From the NCBI RefSeq assembly GCF_030409685.1, contig NZ_JAUFQJ010000014.1:248001-312000 (forward strand): a stretch of 64,000 nt of DNA, written 5' to 3'. This DNA is from Ferruginibacter paludis. GTDB lineage: Bacteria > Bacteroidota > Bacteroidia > Chitinophagales > Chitinophagaceae. Positions 7,857 to 16,354 of the stretch are shown here, one piece after another. The position numbers were made by a program, and so were the translations under genes. How positions within the stretch are numbered: the stretch's first letter is position 1; every line of letters starts with the position of its first letter. The notes beneath the pieces are model-generated. The model ran no database searches, was not told the DNA's origin, and saw only the letters and a list, made by a program, of their open reading frames with translations.

Positions 7857-8210
7857 ATGGGAAGAAAAATTGTAAGTGTCATCGCAGGTTATATAATTTT
7901 TGTGATTACAGCCCTGGCGCTTTTTAAGTTTTCAGGACAAAAACCGCATGCTGATCCAACAACTACTTTTGTAATACTAACAGCGATTTATGGAGCAGTA
8001 ACTTCCTTCATCGCCGGGCTTGTTACACAAATGATTTCCCGAACAAAAAGCCTTATAATAAATTATATCCTCGCTTTTATTATTGCAGGTTTTGCCACTT
8101 TCTCATTAGTCAAATCAGCCGGTAATCATTGGACACAACTGCTCGCTATTATTATTTTTGCACCAGCTTCAATCGTTGGAGGCTTAATTTATAATAAAAA
8201 GAACACGTAA
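7857..8210 (+). CDS. Small multi-pass membrane protein, hypothetical
   Basis: About 117 residues from the ATG at 7857 (MGRKIVSVIAGY). An upstream in-frame start at 7761 would add 32 poorly protein-like residues, so the internal ATG is preferred. Four hydrophobic segments are visible: IVSVIAGYIIFVITALALF, FVILTAIYGAVTSFIAGLV, IINYILAFIIAGFATFSLV, and LLAIIIFAPASIVGGLI. It ends YNKKNT. The pattern resembles small uncharacterised inner-membrane proteins of Bacteroidota. No functional motif was seen, and no operon partner: the next gene is on the opposite strand. Confidence 0.7.
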   Translation: MGRKIVSVIAGYIIFVITALALFKFSGQKPHADPTTTFVILTAIYGAVTSFIAGLVTQMISRTKSLIINYILAFIIAGFATFSLVKSAGNHWTQLLAIIIFAPASIVGGLIYNKKNT

Positions 8211-8284
8211 ATAATTTCTTTTGTTCTTTTCCTTTCTTCTCAGCTGGCGCAGGTTTTAAGTTGCATCATTAAACAATCTGCTCA

Positions 8285-10525
8285 TCACTTGACCAAAGTA
8301 AAACCCGCCTCCTTCACACTCGCAGAACTTCCACCAACAAACACTTTAAAATCGCCCGGTTCAAAAATATACTGTAGTTTGTCATTGTAAAAGCGAAGGT
8401 CATTTGCAGTAAGGATAAACTCAACCGTTGTGGAGGCTCCTTTTTTCAGCTGTATTTTTTTAAACCCTTTCAACTCTTTTACCGGTCTTACAACGCTGCC
8501 TACCAAATCGCGGATGTACAATTGCACGGTTTCTTCACCGTCATAATTACCCGTATTGATAACCGTACATTTTACTACCAGTTTTTCTGTTGGTTTAAAA
8601 ACGGGTTTGCTTAATTCAATATCGCCGTATGAAAAACTGGTATAGCTCAATCCAAAGCCAAACGGGTATTTCGGGCTGTTGGGCAAATCGATATAAGATG
8701 AAACATAGTTTAAATCGCTATCATTTTTAGCGGGGCGGCCGGTGTTGTAATAATTGTAATAGATCGGAATTTGTCCTTCTGTTCTGGGGAAACTAATGGG
8801 CAATTTTGCAGAAGGATTGTAATCACCAAATAATACGTCGGCGATGGCGTTACCCGCCTGGGTACCCAACCACCAGGTATACACAATGGCGGGAACGTTG
8901 TCTGCGATCCAGTTAAACACCAGCGGCCTTCCGGCACTCATCAGTACCACAACGGGCTTACCCGTTGCCACGATGGCCTTCACCAGCTCTTCCTGCACAC
9001 CCGGCAGGCGGATAACACTTCTGCTTTTTGCTTCACCGGTCATGTCTCTTGCTTCGCCTACAGTCATCACTACAACATCCGCCTGCATGGCGGCTGCAAC
9101 GGCTTCACTAAAACCTGCACGGCTGGTATCTTTTATTTCGCAACCTTTTGCATACAATACATTGGAACCGGCAGCCAGCTTGCTTTTCACACCCTCCCAC
9201 AATGTAACAATGCGGGCAGTATCATCCGGCCAGTCGTAACTCCAGAATCCGAGGTTATCAGATTTTGCTTTTACAAACGGACCAATCAGCGCAATGTTTT
9301 TAACATCTTTACTGAGCGGCAATAACTGCTTTTCATTTTTCAGTAACACGATACTTTTTTTTGCCACTTCTCTTGCCGCAGTGATATGGGCAGGGTTATT
9401 GGATTGTTCGTTTTCTCTTGCTTCATTGCAAAATCTGAACGGATCATCAAACAGGCCCATCTCAAATTTCTTTCTCAGTATTCTTTTTACGGCATCATCA
9501 ATCACCGCTATTTTCACTTTACCTTCCTTCACCAATTTGGCTAAATTTTGAATGTAGCTGCGGCTTTCCATATCCATGTCACTGCCCGCATTGGCAGCGG
9601 CCATAGCGGCTTCATAATTATCTTTTACAAAACCATGGTTGATCATTTCACCAATACTTCCCCAGTCGCTCACCACAAAACCTTTAAAGCCCCACTGGCC
9701 TTTTAAAATGGTTCTTTGCAGGTAGGCATTTCCACTGGCCGGTACGCCGTTCAGATCATTGAAGGAATTCATGAAGGTGGCAGCGCCTGCTTTTGCGGCC
9801 GCTTCAAATGGGGGTAAATAAGTTTCCAGTAACTGGCGGTTGCTCATGTCAACACTATTGTAATCCCTGCCTGCCACTGCTGCACCATAAGCGGCAAAAT
9901 GTTTGGCGCAGGCCATCATGGCATCTGTATTGCCCAATCCTTTTCCCTGGAAACCTTTCACCCTTGCTGCGGCAATTAAACTGCCCAGGTAAGTATCTTC
10001 ACCTGCGCCTTCCATTACGCGGCCCCAGCGTGGGTCCCTTGCTATATCTACCATCGGCGCAAAGGTCCAGTGAATGCCGGCAGCAGCGCCTTCTGTTGCC
10101 GCCACCCGTGCAGACAATTCAATGGCCGGAAGATCCCAGCTGGCCGCTTCTGCCAGCGGTATGGGAAAAATCGTTCTGTAACCGTGTACTATGTCCTGCC
10201 CAAACAACAGGGGAATTTTCATTCGGGACTGCATTGCCAATTGCTGCAGTGTTCTTGTATGATCTGTACCGGTAACATTCAGCATACTACCCAGCATGCC
10301 CTTCTTTATCTGCTCCTGCTTATCGCCGTCTTTCGTTATAGGACCAGTTGCCGCCCAGTCGCCGTTGTACTGGTTCATTTGGCCTATTTTTTCATCCAGT
10401 GTCATCAGGCGTAAAACAGAATCTACCTTTTGATCAAGGCTCTTTTTTTGCGCTATGGCATTGTAAAAAGGTGTAACAAGCAATATCAATAAAAATAATG
10501 GTGAAAAAAGTAGACAGGATTTCAT
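8285..10525 (-). CDS. bglX: Periplasmic beta-glucosidase, glycoside hydrolase family 3
   Basis: A 746-residue protein with a signal peptide (LLFSPLFLLILLVTPFYNAIAQ) and the full GH3 layout. The N-terminal TIM-barrel domain has LTLDEKIGQM, FGQDIVHGYRTIFPIPL, the substrate-binding KHFAAYGA, and the nucleophile Asp in GFVVSDWGSI. The alpha/beta sandwich domain follows (VLLKNEKQLLPLS, VVVLMSAGRPL, WWLGTQAGNAIADVLFGDYN), then a C-terminal fibronectin III-like domain (YPFGFGLSYTSFSY, VQLYIRDL). It would release glucose from beta-linked oligosaccharides in the periplasm. Length and domain order match E. coli BglX. A TAATTTTG element on the minus strand lies upstream. It is a single-gene unit with no SusC/SusD partner nearby. 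Confidence 0.95.
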   Translation of the reverse strand: MKSCLLFSPLFLLILLVTPFYNAIAQKKSLDQKVDSVLRLMTLDEKIGQMNQYNGDWAATGPITKDGDKQEQIKKGMLGSMLNVTGTDHTRTLQQLAMQSRMKIPLLFGQDIVHGYRTIFPIPLAEAASWDLPAIELSARVAATEGAAAGIHWTFAPMVDIARDPRWGRVMEGAGEDTYLGSLIAAARVKGFQGKGLGNTDAMMACAKHFAAYGAAVAGRDYNSVDMSNRQLLETYLPPFEAAAKAGAATFMNSFNDLNGVPASGNAYLQRTILKGQWGFKGFVVSDWGSIGEMINHGFVKDNYEAAMAAANAGSDMDMESRSYIQNLAKLVKEGKVKIAVIDDAVKRILRKKFEMGLFDDPFRFCNEARENEQSNNPAHITAAREVAKKSIVLLKNEKQLLPLSKDVKNIALIGPFVKAKSDNLGFWSYDWPDDTARIVTLWEGVKSKLAAGSNVLYAKGCEIKDTSRAGFSEAVAAAMQADVVVMTVGEARDMTGEAKSRSVIRLPGVQEELVKAIVATGKPVVVLMSAGRPLVFNWIADNVPAIVYTWWLGTQAGNAIADVLFGDYNPSAKLPISFPRTEGQIPIYYNYYNTGRPAKNDSDLNYVSSYIDLPNSPKYPFGFGLSYTSFSYGDIELSKPVFKPTEKLVVKCTVINTGNYDGEETVQLYIRDLVGSVVRPVKELKGFKKIQLKKGASTTVEFILTANDLRFYNDKLQYIFEPGDFKVFVGGSSASVKEAGFTLVK

Positions 10526-10546
10526 ACAAGCTGTTTATTTGAAATG

Positions 10547-10554
10547 CAAAATTA
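10547..10554 (-). promoter_or_regulatory. Bacteroidota-type -7 promoter element for bglX (TAATTTTG)
   Basis: On the minus strand TAATTTTG matches TAnnTTTG and ends 21 bp before the bglX ATG, leaving room for a short leader. Confidence 0.5.
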
Positions 10555-10685
10555 CGGAGTGCAGATCAGTGGGACAGTTTTTAAATGAGTTCATTGAGTA
10601 TATGTCAAATTTTGATTGGATGGCGCTGTCAACCGGTACGGTCATTCAACGGTGGATATTTGCGTTTGGTTTCAATAGCCGTTTG

Positions 10686-11846
10686 CTAATGATCCGTGGC
10701 GTTAGATTTATTTGCCTGAGTAAGTACAACAGCCGCCTTTCTTTTATCACTTAGTTTTTTAAGATGCCGCAAGATGCGCTTTTCAGGAATATTTTCATTG
10801 TCATCGCTCAGCAGTATTGACCACGGTTTCAATGCATCTATCTGGGAAAAAATCACATTCACAATGGCAATGGTGGGTAGCGCTAAAAAGATACCGGGCA
10901 ACCCAATCATAGAACCGCCAATTACAACGCCCACAATCGTCATCAGTGCATTAATCTTTACTTTTGATCCGACAATCTTGGTCATCAAAAAATTCGCATC
11001 TAAAAAATGGATCGTTTCCATACCGACAATGATCCAGATAATTTCATTCATGCTTGATGAATTACCCAGGGTTACAAGCACGGTAAAAACAAGGCTTGTA
11101 AACAATCCTATATACGGCACAATATTTAGCACCGCTGCAAAGACGCCCAAGAATACAGCATACTTCACCCCGATAATCAACAACACAGCTGAATTGCAGG
11201 CTGCTACAATAGCCATTTCTATCAGCAACCCAGTCATGTATTTTTGAATAATCTGTTTTGATTGGAGCAATACAAACTGCAACCGTTCTTTGTGCTGGCT
11301 GCTAAAAACGGCAAACAAAAACCGCCTGATTAATTGCCGGTAGCAAAGAATCAGAAAAGAATAAATAGCTACTATAATTGTAAACATGACTGTTTGCGAT
11401 ACCGTAAGAAAAGTTTGGCCAATATACTGGCCGCCCGAATGCCGAACCCCTTCCCGGATATCGTCGATGTAAGATTTTTGTACCTCAGTGCTGATATGCA
11501 CTTTTTGTTCAAGCCATTTTTGCAGTGAAGTAATATGCCCGGCCAGGTGTTCCCTTATGGCAGGAACATCGTTTAAAAAGCCAATCATCTGCGCTGAAAT
11601 AAAATAGACAATTGTGGCGATTACCGCAAGGGCTAAAATAACCGCCACAAGGTTGGCCATTGTTGCCGGCAGGTAACATTTTTGCAGCAGGTTGGTAACG
11701 GGTAACAATAATATCGATAAAAGAATAGAAAAATAAATAGGTACCAGCACGCCATGACCAACAGAAATGAAAATACCGATTAATAAAATCAGTAATAATT
11801 GAAAACTAAGTTGCTGGGCGTAAGATATAGTTCTAATGTTGTTCAT
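10686..11846 (-). CDS. AI-2E family transporter (YdiK/PerM-like)
   Basis: A 386-residue polytopic membrane protein of the AI-2E transporter family (PF01594). Paired N-terminal helices (LLLILLIGIFISVGHGVLVPIY and the next) are followed by LLLPVTNLLQK, a large soluble loop (residues about 95-150, EVQKSYIDDIREGV), and the family-typical C-terminal helix bundle including GVFAAVLNIVPYIGLFTSL, the signature region before the last helices, and VGGSMIGLPGIFLALPTIAI. Members have been linked to autoinducer-2 export, Na+/H+ antiport or unknown solute transport, so the substrate cannot be assigned. It is a single-gene unit on the minus strand. Confidence 0.9.
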   Translation of the reverse strand: MNNIRTISYAQQLSFQLLLILLIGIFISVGHGVLVPIYFSILLSILLLPVTNLLQKCYLPATMANLVAVILALAVIATIVYFISAQMIGFLNDVPAIREHLAGHITSLQKWLEQKVHISTEVQKSYIDDIREGVRHSGGQYIGQTFLTVSQTVMFTIIVAIYSFLILCYRQLIRRFLFAVFSSQHKERLQFVLLQSKQIIQKYMTGLLIEMAIVAACNSAVLLIIGVKYAVFLGVFAAVLNIVPYIGLFTSLVFTVLVTLGNSSSMNEIIWIIVGMETIHFLDANFLMTKIVGSKVKINALMTIVGVVIGGSMIGLPGIFLALPTIAIVNVIFSQIDALKPWSILLSDDNENIPEKRILRHLKKLSDKRKAAVVLTQANKSNATDH

Positions 11847-11908
11847 CGTAGCATTTGCATTTTATCCGCTAAATTTCTCTAGCTAAAAAATAGTGAAATC
11901 AAAAACAA

Positions 11909-11988
11909 TGGTGAGTAAATTATGTGCCGGATTTATGCAACGGCGAAAACGCTCTCTAAAAATTCAGTGGGCATTATTTTACTCACCA
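11909..11988. repeat. 11-bp perfect inverted repeat in intergenic DNA
   Basis: TGGTGAGTAAA (11909-11919) and TTTACTCACCA (11978-11988) are exact reverse complements 58 bp apart. They lie upstream of the AI-2E transporter gene and at the edge of a stretch of gene fragments. This could be a small non-autonomous element, an operator pair, or chance. Confidence 0.4.
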
Positions 11989-12063
11989 CCGCACTTTATT
12001 CGATATCTCTCCCGCCAATCAACGTAATTTTCAGTCCCCAATACTTCGCAACAAAATTTTTAA

Positions 12064-12246
12064 ACATTCGTTTCCTTTGAGTATTTCTTCCTGGAGACAG
12101 GTGCTGGCTGGCTGGTGCTGTTCAGTCCATTTGAAAACATTCATAAAGGTGGCTGGTGCGGACTGCGGTACACTGGCAACACCCCAAAACGTTTTGCTGG
12201 TGTCATTTATGACCGTAATACGAAGTCTGATAACGGCATGGAATAG
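12064..12246 (+). pseudogene. Possible decayed reading frame, 60 codons, no start
   Basis: After TAA (12061-12063) the frame reads 60 codons with protein-like composition: SFEYFFLETGAGWLVLFSP, KGGWCGLRYTGN, RFAGVIYDRNTK, ending SDNGME then TAG. No start codon is available in frame. I do not recognise a family. It sits between the transporter gene and a clear parA fragment, in DNA that looks like gene debris. Confidence 0.25.
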
Positions 12247-12298
12247 GCTTGTGGCGAAATTAATACAGTAGTAACTTTCTAATTATTAAATTACCTTC

Positions 12299-12402
12299 TT
12301 GAATAAAATTGCGCTTTACAATATCAAGGGCGGTGTAGGTAAAACTACTACCACCGTTAATATCGGCACTTAAAATGATGTGCTGGTTACAATTAACTTC
12401 AG
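12299..12402 (+). pseudogene. parA-family ATPase 5' remnant
   Basis: The frame at 12299 reads NKIALYNIKGGVGKTTTTVN followed by IGT and then TAA at 12371-12373. This is the unmistakable N terminus of a ParA/Soj-type ATPase, with the deviant Walker A motif KGGVGKTT. Just after the stop, another frame continues with NDVLVTINFS, which resembles the degraded next beta strand (normally KVLLVDLDPQ). The rest of the gene, about 220 codons, is missing: the next gene starts at 12430. It is therefore a truncated, frameshifted relic, probably of a plasmid, mobile-element or chromosomal parA copy. Confidence 0.8.
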
Positions 12403-12429
12403 CTGAGTGTAAAAAAATGAATCTCCATT

Positions 12430-13914
12430 ATGAACCGTACGAGTGTTATTCTACTATTGTTTTTAACAGCTGCTCTACTTATTATTTATTACCCGGTTTT
12501 TACTGCCGAGTTCCTCTATACAGATGAAGCCAACCAGCTTTGGGATGCCGCAACCAGGCTGAATTTTGAAACATCTGTTCCACAGGGAAGATTACTTACC
12601 TACAAAATTTTTGAATGGGTATTCAGCCACATACACACTGTTCACCAGGTTATTTATGCCCGCCTTTTTTCTTTCTTTGGATGGATGCTGTGCTTGCCGG
12701 TTTGGTATTATATTATCAGTACCCTGGTTGTTAAAAACGGTTTACCCAAACAGCTTGTCTTGCTGGCAATGGTTTATCTTATCTGCATGCCACCCTTTAT
12801 TATTTACATTGGATGGAGCGCCTGTATGGAAATGTTTATAGCCTGTTTAAGTGCGCTGCTGTCTGGGTTTGTGTTATATCAAGGTATAAGCTACAATGGT
12901 GAACTGGTAGAAGTATCATCTAAACGGATAGCACTATCCATTATTACAGGTGTAACTGCATTGTTCATTTATCAACATTGTTTTGGCTGCTTTTTTATCC
13001 CTTTTTTTATTCATTTTATCGCCACAAAAAAAATCAGCAAAACCATTTATATCGGCTTTGCTTTTTCCCTGGTAATCTTTATTGTGTATTACCTGGCATT
13101 TAAATACTCGCTGAATGTGTATGCATTGCCAGCCAGCAGCAGAGGGGCGTTCGCCACTAATCCAGTGAATAAATTGTTGTTTTTTTTCTCAATGCCGCTG
13201 GCAACGGCTTTTCATTTTACGTATATTTTTACAGAAAAAAGTGTTGAGGGACTGATTGTTTACGGAACTGTTTTATTCGGATGGCTGGCGGCTACTCTAA
13301 TCACGCAGCGCACAAAATCATCGGCAGATAACCTGGTGTATTTATTGGGGCTGATTGTTTTTGCCATGTTCGCCGATCTGCCTTCTCTTATCGTGCAGGA
13401 AAATTATTCTTCCAACCGCACCTTGTTTGCTCTGGATATGATTGCATTTTTACTTGTAGCGGAAACAATTTTTTCTCTGATTAAAAAAGAAAACACCAGT
13501 AACATTGTTGCAGGCGGGTTTAGCATTCTCTTTTTAATGAATGCCTGGTATAATTACCATAAACAATTTATTGATCCGTTACAGGTGGAATATAGCCTGC
13601 TTAAGAATGTCATTACAAAACAATATCAGCCGGGTATCACCTCCATCTATTTTATTTGCCCCGGCGAAAATGCATTCAAAGAAAAATATGGTATTACCCC
13701 TTCATGGGATGAATTTGGTATTCCTGCCACTGCAAAAATTTGGGCGCCTGAACCTACCATTAAACAATTAATTTTTGAAAAGACCGGCGACCGAAAAATT
13801 GCAGAAAAAATGGCAGTAAAAAGCTGGCCAAATAAAGTTGCCTTTGAATCTTCCGGAGGCATTCTTCCTCCAGAAGGGTTGTTGATTGACATGGAAGCAA
13901 CACTGGCTAAATAA
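12430..13914 (+). CDS. Polytopic membrane protein, GT-C glycosyltransferase-like
   Basis: A 494-residue protein with about ten hydrophobic segments. The first helix (SVILLLFLTAALLIIYYPVF) is followed by an acidic loop motif FLYTDEANQLWDAA. An acidic pair just after helix 1 is characteristic of GT-C-fold glycosyltransferases (ArnT/PMT-like), which use lipid-linked sugars at the outer face of the inner membrane. No further signature is clear, so the enzymatic role is inference. The C-terminal 80 residues are soluble (KEKYGITPSWDEFG, FESSGGILPPEGLLIDM). The frame continues open for 32 codons beyond the TAA with protein-like content (next entry). It is bordered upstream by the parA relic. Confidence 0.65.
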   Translation: MNRTSVILLLFLTAALLIIYYPVFTAEFLYTDEANQLWDAATRLNFETSVPQGRLLTYKIFEWVFSHIHTVHQVIYARLFSFFGWMLCLPVWYYIISTLVVKNGLPKQLVLLAMVYLICMPPFIIYIGWSACMEMFIACLSALLSGFVLYQGISYNGELVEVSSKRIALSIITGVTALFIYQHCFGCFFIPFFIHFIATKKISKTIYIGFAFSLVIFIVYYLAFKYSLNVYALPASSRGAFATNPVNKLLFFFSMPLATAFHFTYIFTEKSVEGLIVYGTVLFGWLAATLITQRTKSSADNLVYLLGLIVFAMFADLPSLIVQENYSSNRTLFALDMIAFLLVAETIFSLIKKENTSNIVAGGFSILFLMNAWYNYHKQFIDPLQVEYSLLKNVITKQYQPGITSIYFICPGENAFKEKYGITPSWDEFGIPATAKIWAPEPTIKQLIFEKTGDRKIAEKMAVKSWPNKVAFESSGGILPPEGLLIDMEATLAK

Positions 13915-14013
13915 TATGACGCGGGGAAAAGAAGTTCGTCTTTTAAGAAACTCGACCTATTTGGATGGATTAAAGCAAAGAGCTATTTTAAAGGCTTAAT
14001 GTACAAAAAATAA
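13915..14013 (+). other. In-frame open extension beyond the stop of the GT-C-like gene
   Basis: Directly after the TAA (13912-13914), in the same frame, 32 codons read YDAGKRSSSFKKLDLFGWIK then AKSYFKGLMYKK before TAA at 14011. The composition is protein-like, with a basic C-terminal tail. Either the TAA is a recent nonsense mutation shortening the protein, or this is the 3' end of another lost gene that happens to be in frame. No independent start codon with a signal was seen. Confidence 0.35.
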
Positions 14014-14107
14014 GCGGGATAAACTCCTGCAGCAAAGCGTTGCGAATCAACAATTGAATTAACTTACCATTATTATTTAATTGTTGAACCACCAACCTTA
14101 AACCACT

Positions 14108-15229
14108 TTGATTTTGAATCGCTGTATTTTTTGCATTGCATTTATCATTACTTCTATTTCTGTCAAACCCGTCAATGCCCAGGACCTTTTTAGGGGCTAC
14201 GAACAGTTATTTACCACCCCACTGCAATACACCATTTACAAAACAAAAGACCCTATGAAAATTGATGGCAAATTAAAAGAAGCATCGTGGAGCAAGGCAG
14301 GGTGGTCAGATGATTTTGTTGACATTGAAGGCAATAAAAAACCCGTTCCTCCATTGAAAACGCGTTTTAAAATGCTTTGGGATACGCAATATGTATACAT
14401 CGCTGCTGAGCTGGAAGAGCCCAACACCTGGGCCACACTGAAACACCATGATGACATCATTTTCAATGACAATGATTTTGAAATTTTCATCGATCCGGAT
14501 GGCGATATGCACAACTATTTTGAGATCGAAGTAAATGCGCTTAATACCATTTTCGATTTGTTTTTAACCAAACCCTACCGCAATGGTGGCGTCGCCCTGA
14601 TCAACTGGGATGTACAGCAATTGAAGTCTGCTGTATCCGTGCAAGGTTCTGTTAATAACACCAGGGACATTGATAAAAAATGGTTTGTTGAAATGGCCAT
14701 TCCATTGCGTTCCATTGCTACCGGCTTTAAAGAACAGGTGCCTGCAGATGGAAGTTTCTGGCGCATCAATTTTTCAAGGGTTGAATATGAAACTGAAATC
14801 GTTCATGGTAATTATATTAAGAAAGTGGATTCTGTTTCAAAACGTCCGCTGCCCGAACACAACTGGGTTTGGTCGCAGCAGGGACCAATCAACATGCACA
14901 TGCCCGAACGCTGGGGTTACCTGCAGTTCAGCACGCAAAACGCAGGTTCATCAAAAATAAATATGCCGTTGCCTGCGGCCGAAACATACAAAAAATATTT
15001 GTGGTTACTGTTTTATAAACAACAGCAATACCGGCAGCAACATCTCCAATACGCAACCGATTTACCGCTGTTAAATTTTCCTTCAACAATTGAAAGTGCT
15101 GGCTTAAATTGCCATATCGAACTGGTGGCAACAGGGCTTCAATACATAGCAATCCTGCAGCCTGCCGGTATTGGGGAACGGTGGCAGATAGACCAGGATG
15201 GTAAAATAAGTAAAGCAATCAATCCATGA
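14108..15229 (+). CDS. Secreted carbohydrate-binding family 9-like protein
   Basis: About 373 residues from TTG at 14108 (a second TTG at 14114 is equally possible; no ATG precedes the signal peptide CIFCIAFIITSISVKPVNAQ). The body is a CBM9-like beta sandwich, as in DOMON-type modules: PMKIDGKLKEASWSKAGWS, FKMLWDTQYVYIAAELEEPN, DNDFEIFIDPDGDMHNYFEI, EVNALNTIFDLFL, WFVEMAIPLRSI and WRINFSRVE. The fold is typically a sugar- or haem-binding module in exported proteins. The last 90 residues are a helical tail found in many Bacteroidota homologues. Its stop overlaps the start of the glycoside-hydrolase-like gene (ATGA), so the two are coupled and probably act together on a glycan. Confidence 0.85.
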   Translation: MILNRCIFCIAFIITSISVKPVNAQDLFRGYEQLFTTPLQYTIYKTKDPMKIDGKLKEASWSKAGWSDDFVDIEGNKKPVPPLKTRFKMLWDTQYVYIAAELEEPNTWATLKHHDDIIFNDNDFEIFIDPDGDMHNYFEIEVNALNTIFDLFLTKPYRNGGVALINWDVQQLKSAVSVQGSVNNTRDIDKKWFVEMAIPLRSIATGFKEQVPADGSFWRINFSRVEYETEIVHGNYIKKVDSVSKRPLPEHNWVWSQQGPINMHMPERWGYLQFSTQNAGSSKINMPLPAAETYKKYLWLLFYKQQQYRQQHLQYATDLPLLNFPSTIESAGLNCHIELVATGLQYIAILQPAGIGERWQIDQDGKISKAINP

Positions 15230-16305
15230 TCAGCAAAAGACAATTTTTAAAATCAGCGCTGGTAGCAGGTGTAGCAAGCGCACAGCTCTCCCTAACCGCT
15301 ACCGCAGGTGATGGATATTTAAAAAAGAATAAAAAGAAATGGAAGCATTGGGTATGGATCAATCCCAATCCAAAAGATACAGATGCAGTCATTGATGCCT
15401 TGTATGCAGCTTATCATGATGCAGGTATCCGCGGTATATTTTTTGAAGCCGACAGTGAAAAACATTACCGGCTGGCAAAGAAAAATAACATCGCAGCTCA
15501 TCGCTGGATGTGGACCATGAACCGTGGTGAAAAGGAATTGCTGGCAGCACATCCCGAATGGTATGCGGTAAACCGCAAGCTGGAATCCTGCGCTGAAAAC
15601 CCGCCTTATGTGAGTTATTACCGCTGGCTTTGTCCATCCAAAGAAGAAGTGTACCAGTATTTGGAAGCTGATGTGAAAAGCATACTCAGCAAAGATTATG
15701 TTGATGGTATTCACCTGGATTATGTGCGTTATTGCGATGTTATTTTGCCATTGAATTTGTGGGATAATTATGGGATTGAACAAACCAAAGAATTGCCTGA
15801 ATACGATTATTGTTACTGTGATGTTTGCCGGGAAAATTTTCGTTTACAAAAAGGCGTTGATCCGTTGTCTGTAATGTATCCCGAACAGAATTTATCCTGG
15901 CGCAGGTTCCGTTACAATAACATAACAAGAATTGTAAACAGGCTGTCTGCTGTAGCCCATGATTTTAAGAAACCCATTACAGCAGCGGTTTTCCCAACAC
16001 CGGAAGTGGCTAAAAGAAATGTGCGGCAAGACTGGACGAACTGGAACCTGGATGCTGTTTGCCCGATGATCTATCATGGCTTTTATAAAGAAGATATTGG
16101 ATGGATCGGCGATGCAGTAGCTGAAGGAGTTAAAGGAATTGGCGGAAAATTTCCGTTGTACGCCGGGTTGTATTTACCCGATTTTAAAAGCAATGATGAT
16201 ATAAAAAAAGGCATTGAAATTGCGATGCAAAATGGTGCAGCCGGTGTATCCTTGTTTGGACATGTGGATGCGCCCATACTGGAAATATTAAAGTCTGTGT
16301 CTTAA
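15226..16305 (+). CDS. Exported glycoside-hydrolase-like protein (GHL10/family 10-like TIM barrel)
   Basis: A 359-residue protein with a Tat-like or Sec signal (SKRQFLKSALVAGVASAQLS; the RQFLK context resembles a weak twin-arginine motif). The mature part is a TIM barrel of the GHL10/DUF187 kind: KHWVWINPN, AYHDAGIRGIFFEAD, AAHRWMWTMNR, DYVDGIHLDYVRYCDV, AVFPTPEVAKRNVRQDW, NLDAVCPMIYHGF and KFPLYAGLYLPDF. Acidic residues in GIHLDYVRY are at the usual catalytic-strand position. The substrate is unknown. It overlaps the CBM9-like gene by 4 bp, so both are likely made together. Confidence 0.82.
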   Translation: MISKRQFLKSALVAGVASAQLSLTATAGDGYLKKNKKKWKHWVWINPNPKDTDAVIDALYAAYHDAGIRGIFFEADSEKHYRLAKKNNIAAHRWMWTMNRGEKELLAAHPEWYAVNRKLESCAENPPYVSYYRWLCPSKEEVYQYLEADVKSILSKDYVDGIHLDYVRYCDVILPLNLWDNYGIEQTKELPEYDYCYCDVCRENFRLQKGVDPLSVMYPEQNLSWRRFRYNNITRIVNRLSAVAHDFKKPITAAVFPTPEVAKRNVRQDWTNWNLDAVCPMIYHGFYKEDIGWIGDAVAEGVKGIGGKFPLYAGLYLPDFKSNDDIKKGIEIAMQNGAAGVSLFGHVDAPILEILKSVS

Positions 16306-16354
16306 ACAATCATTGCTTTTTGCTCCTTATGTAAACTAAAATAAATTGCCTGAA

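Noticed and set aside
12077-12271. 64-codon plus-strand frame in the debris zone
   Set aside because: Composition is not protein-like and a different frame over the same DNA (12064-12246) reads better.
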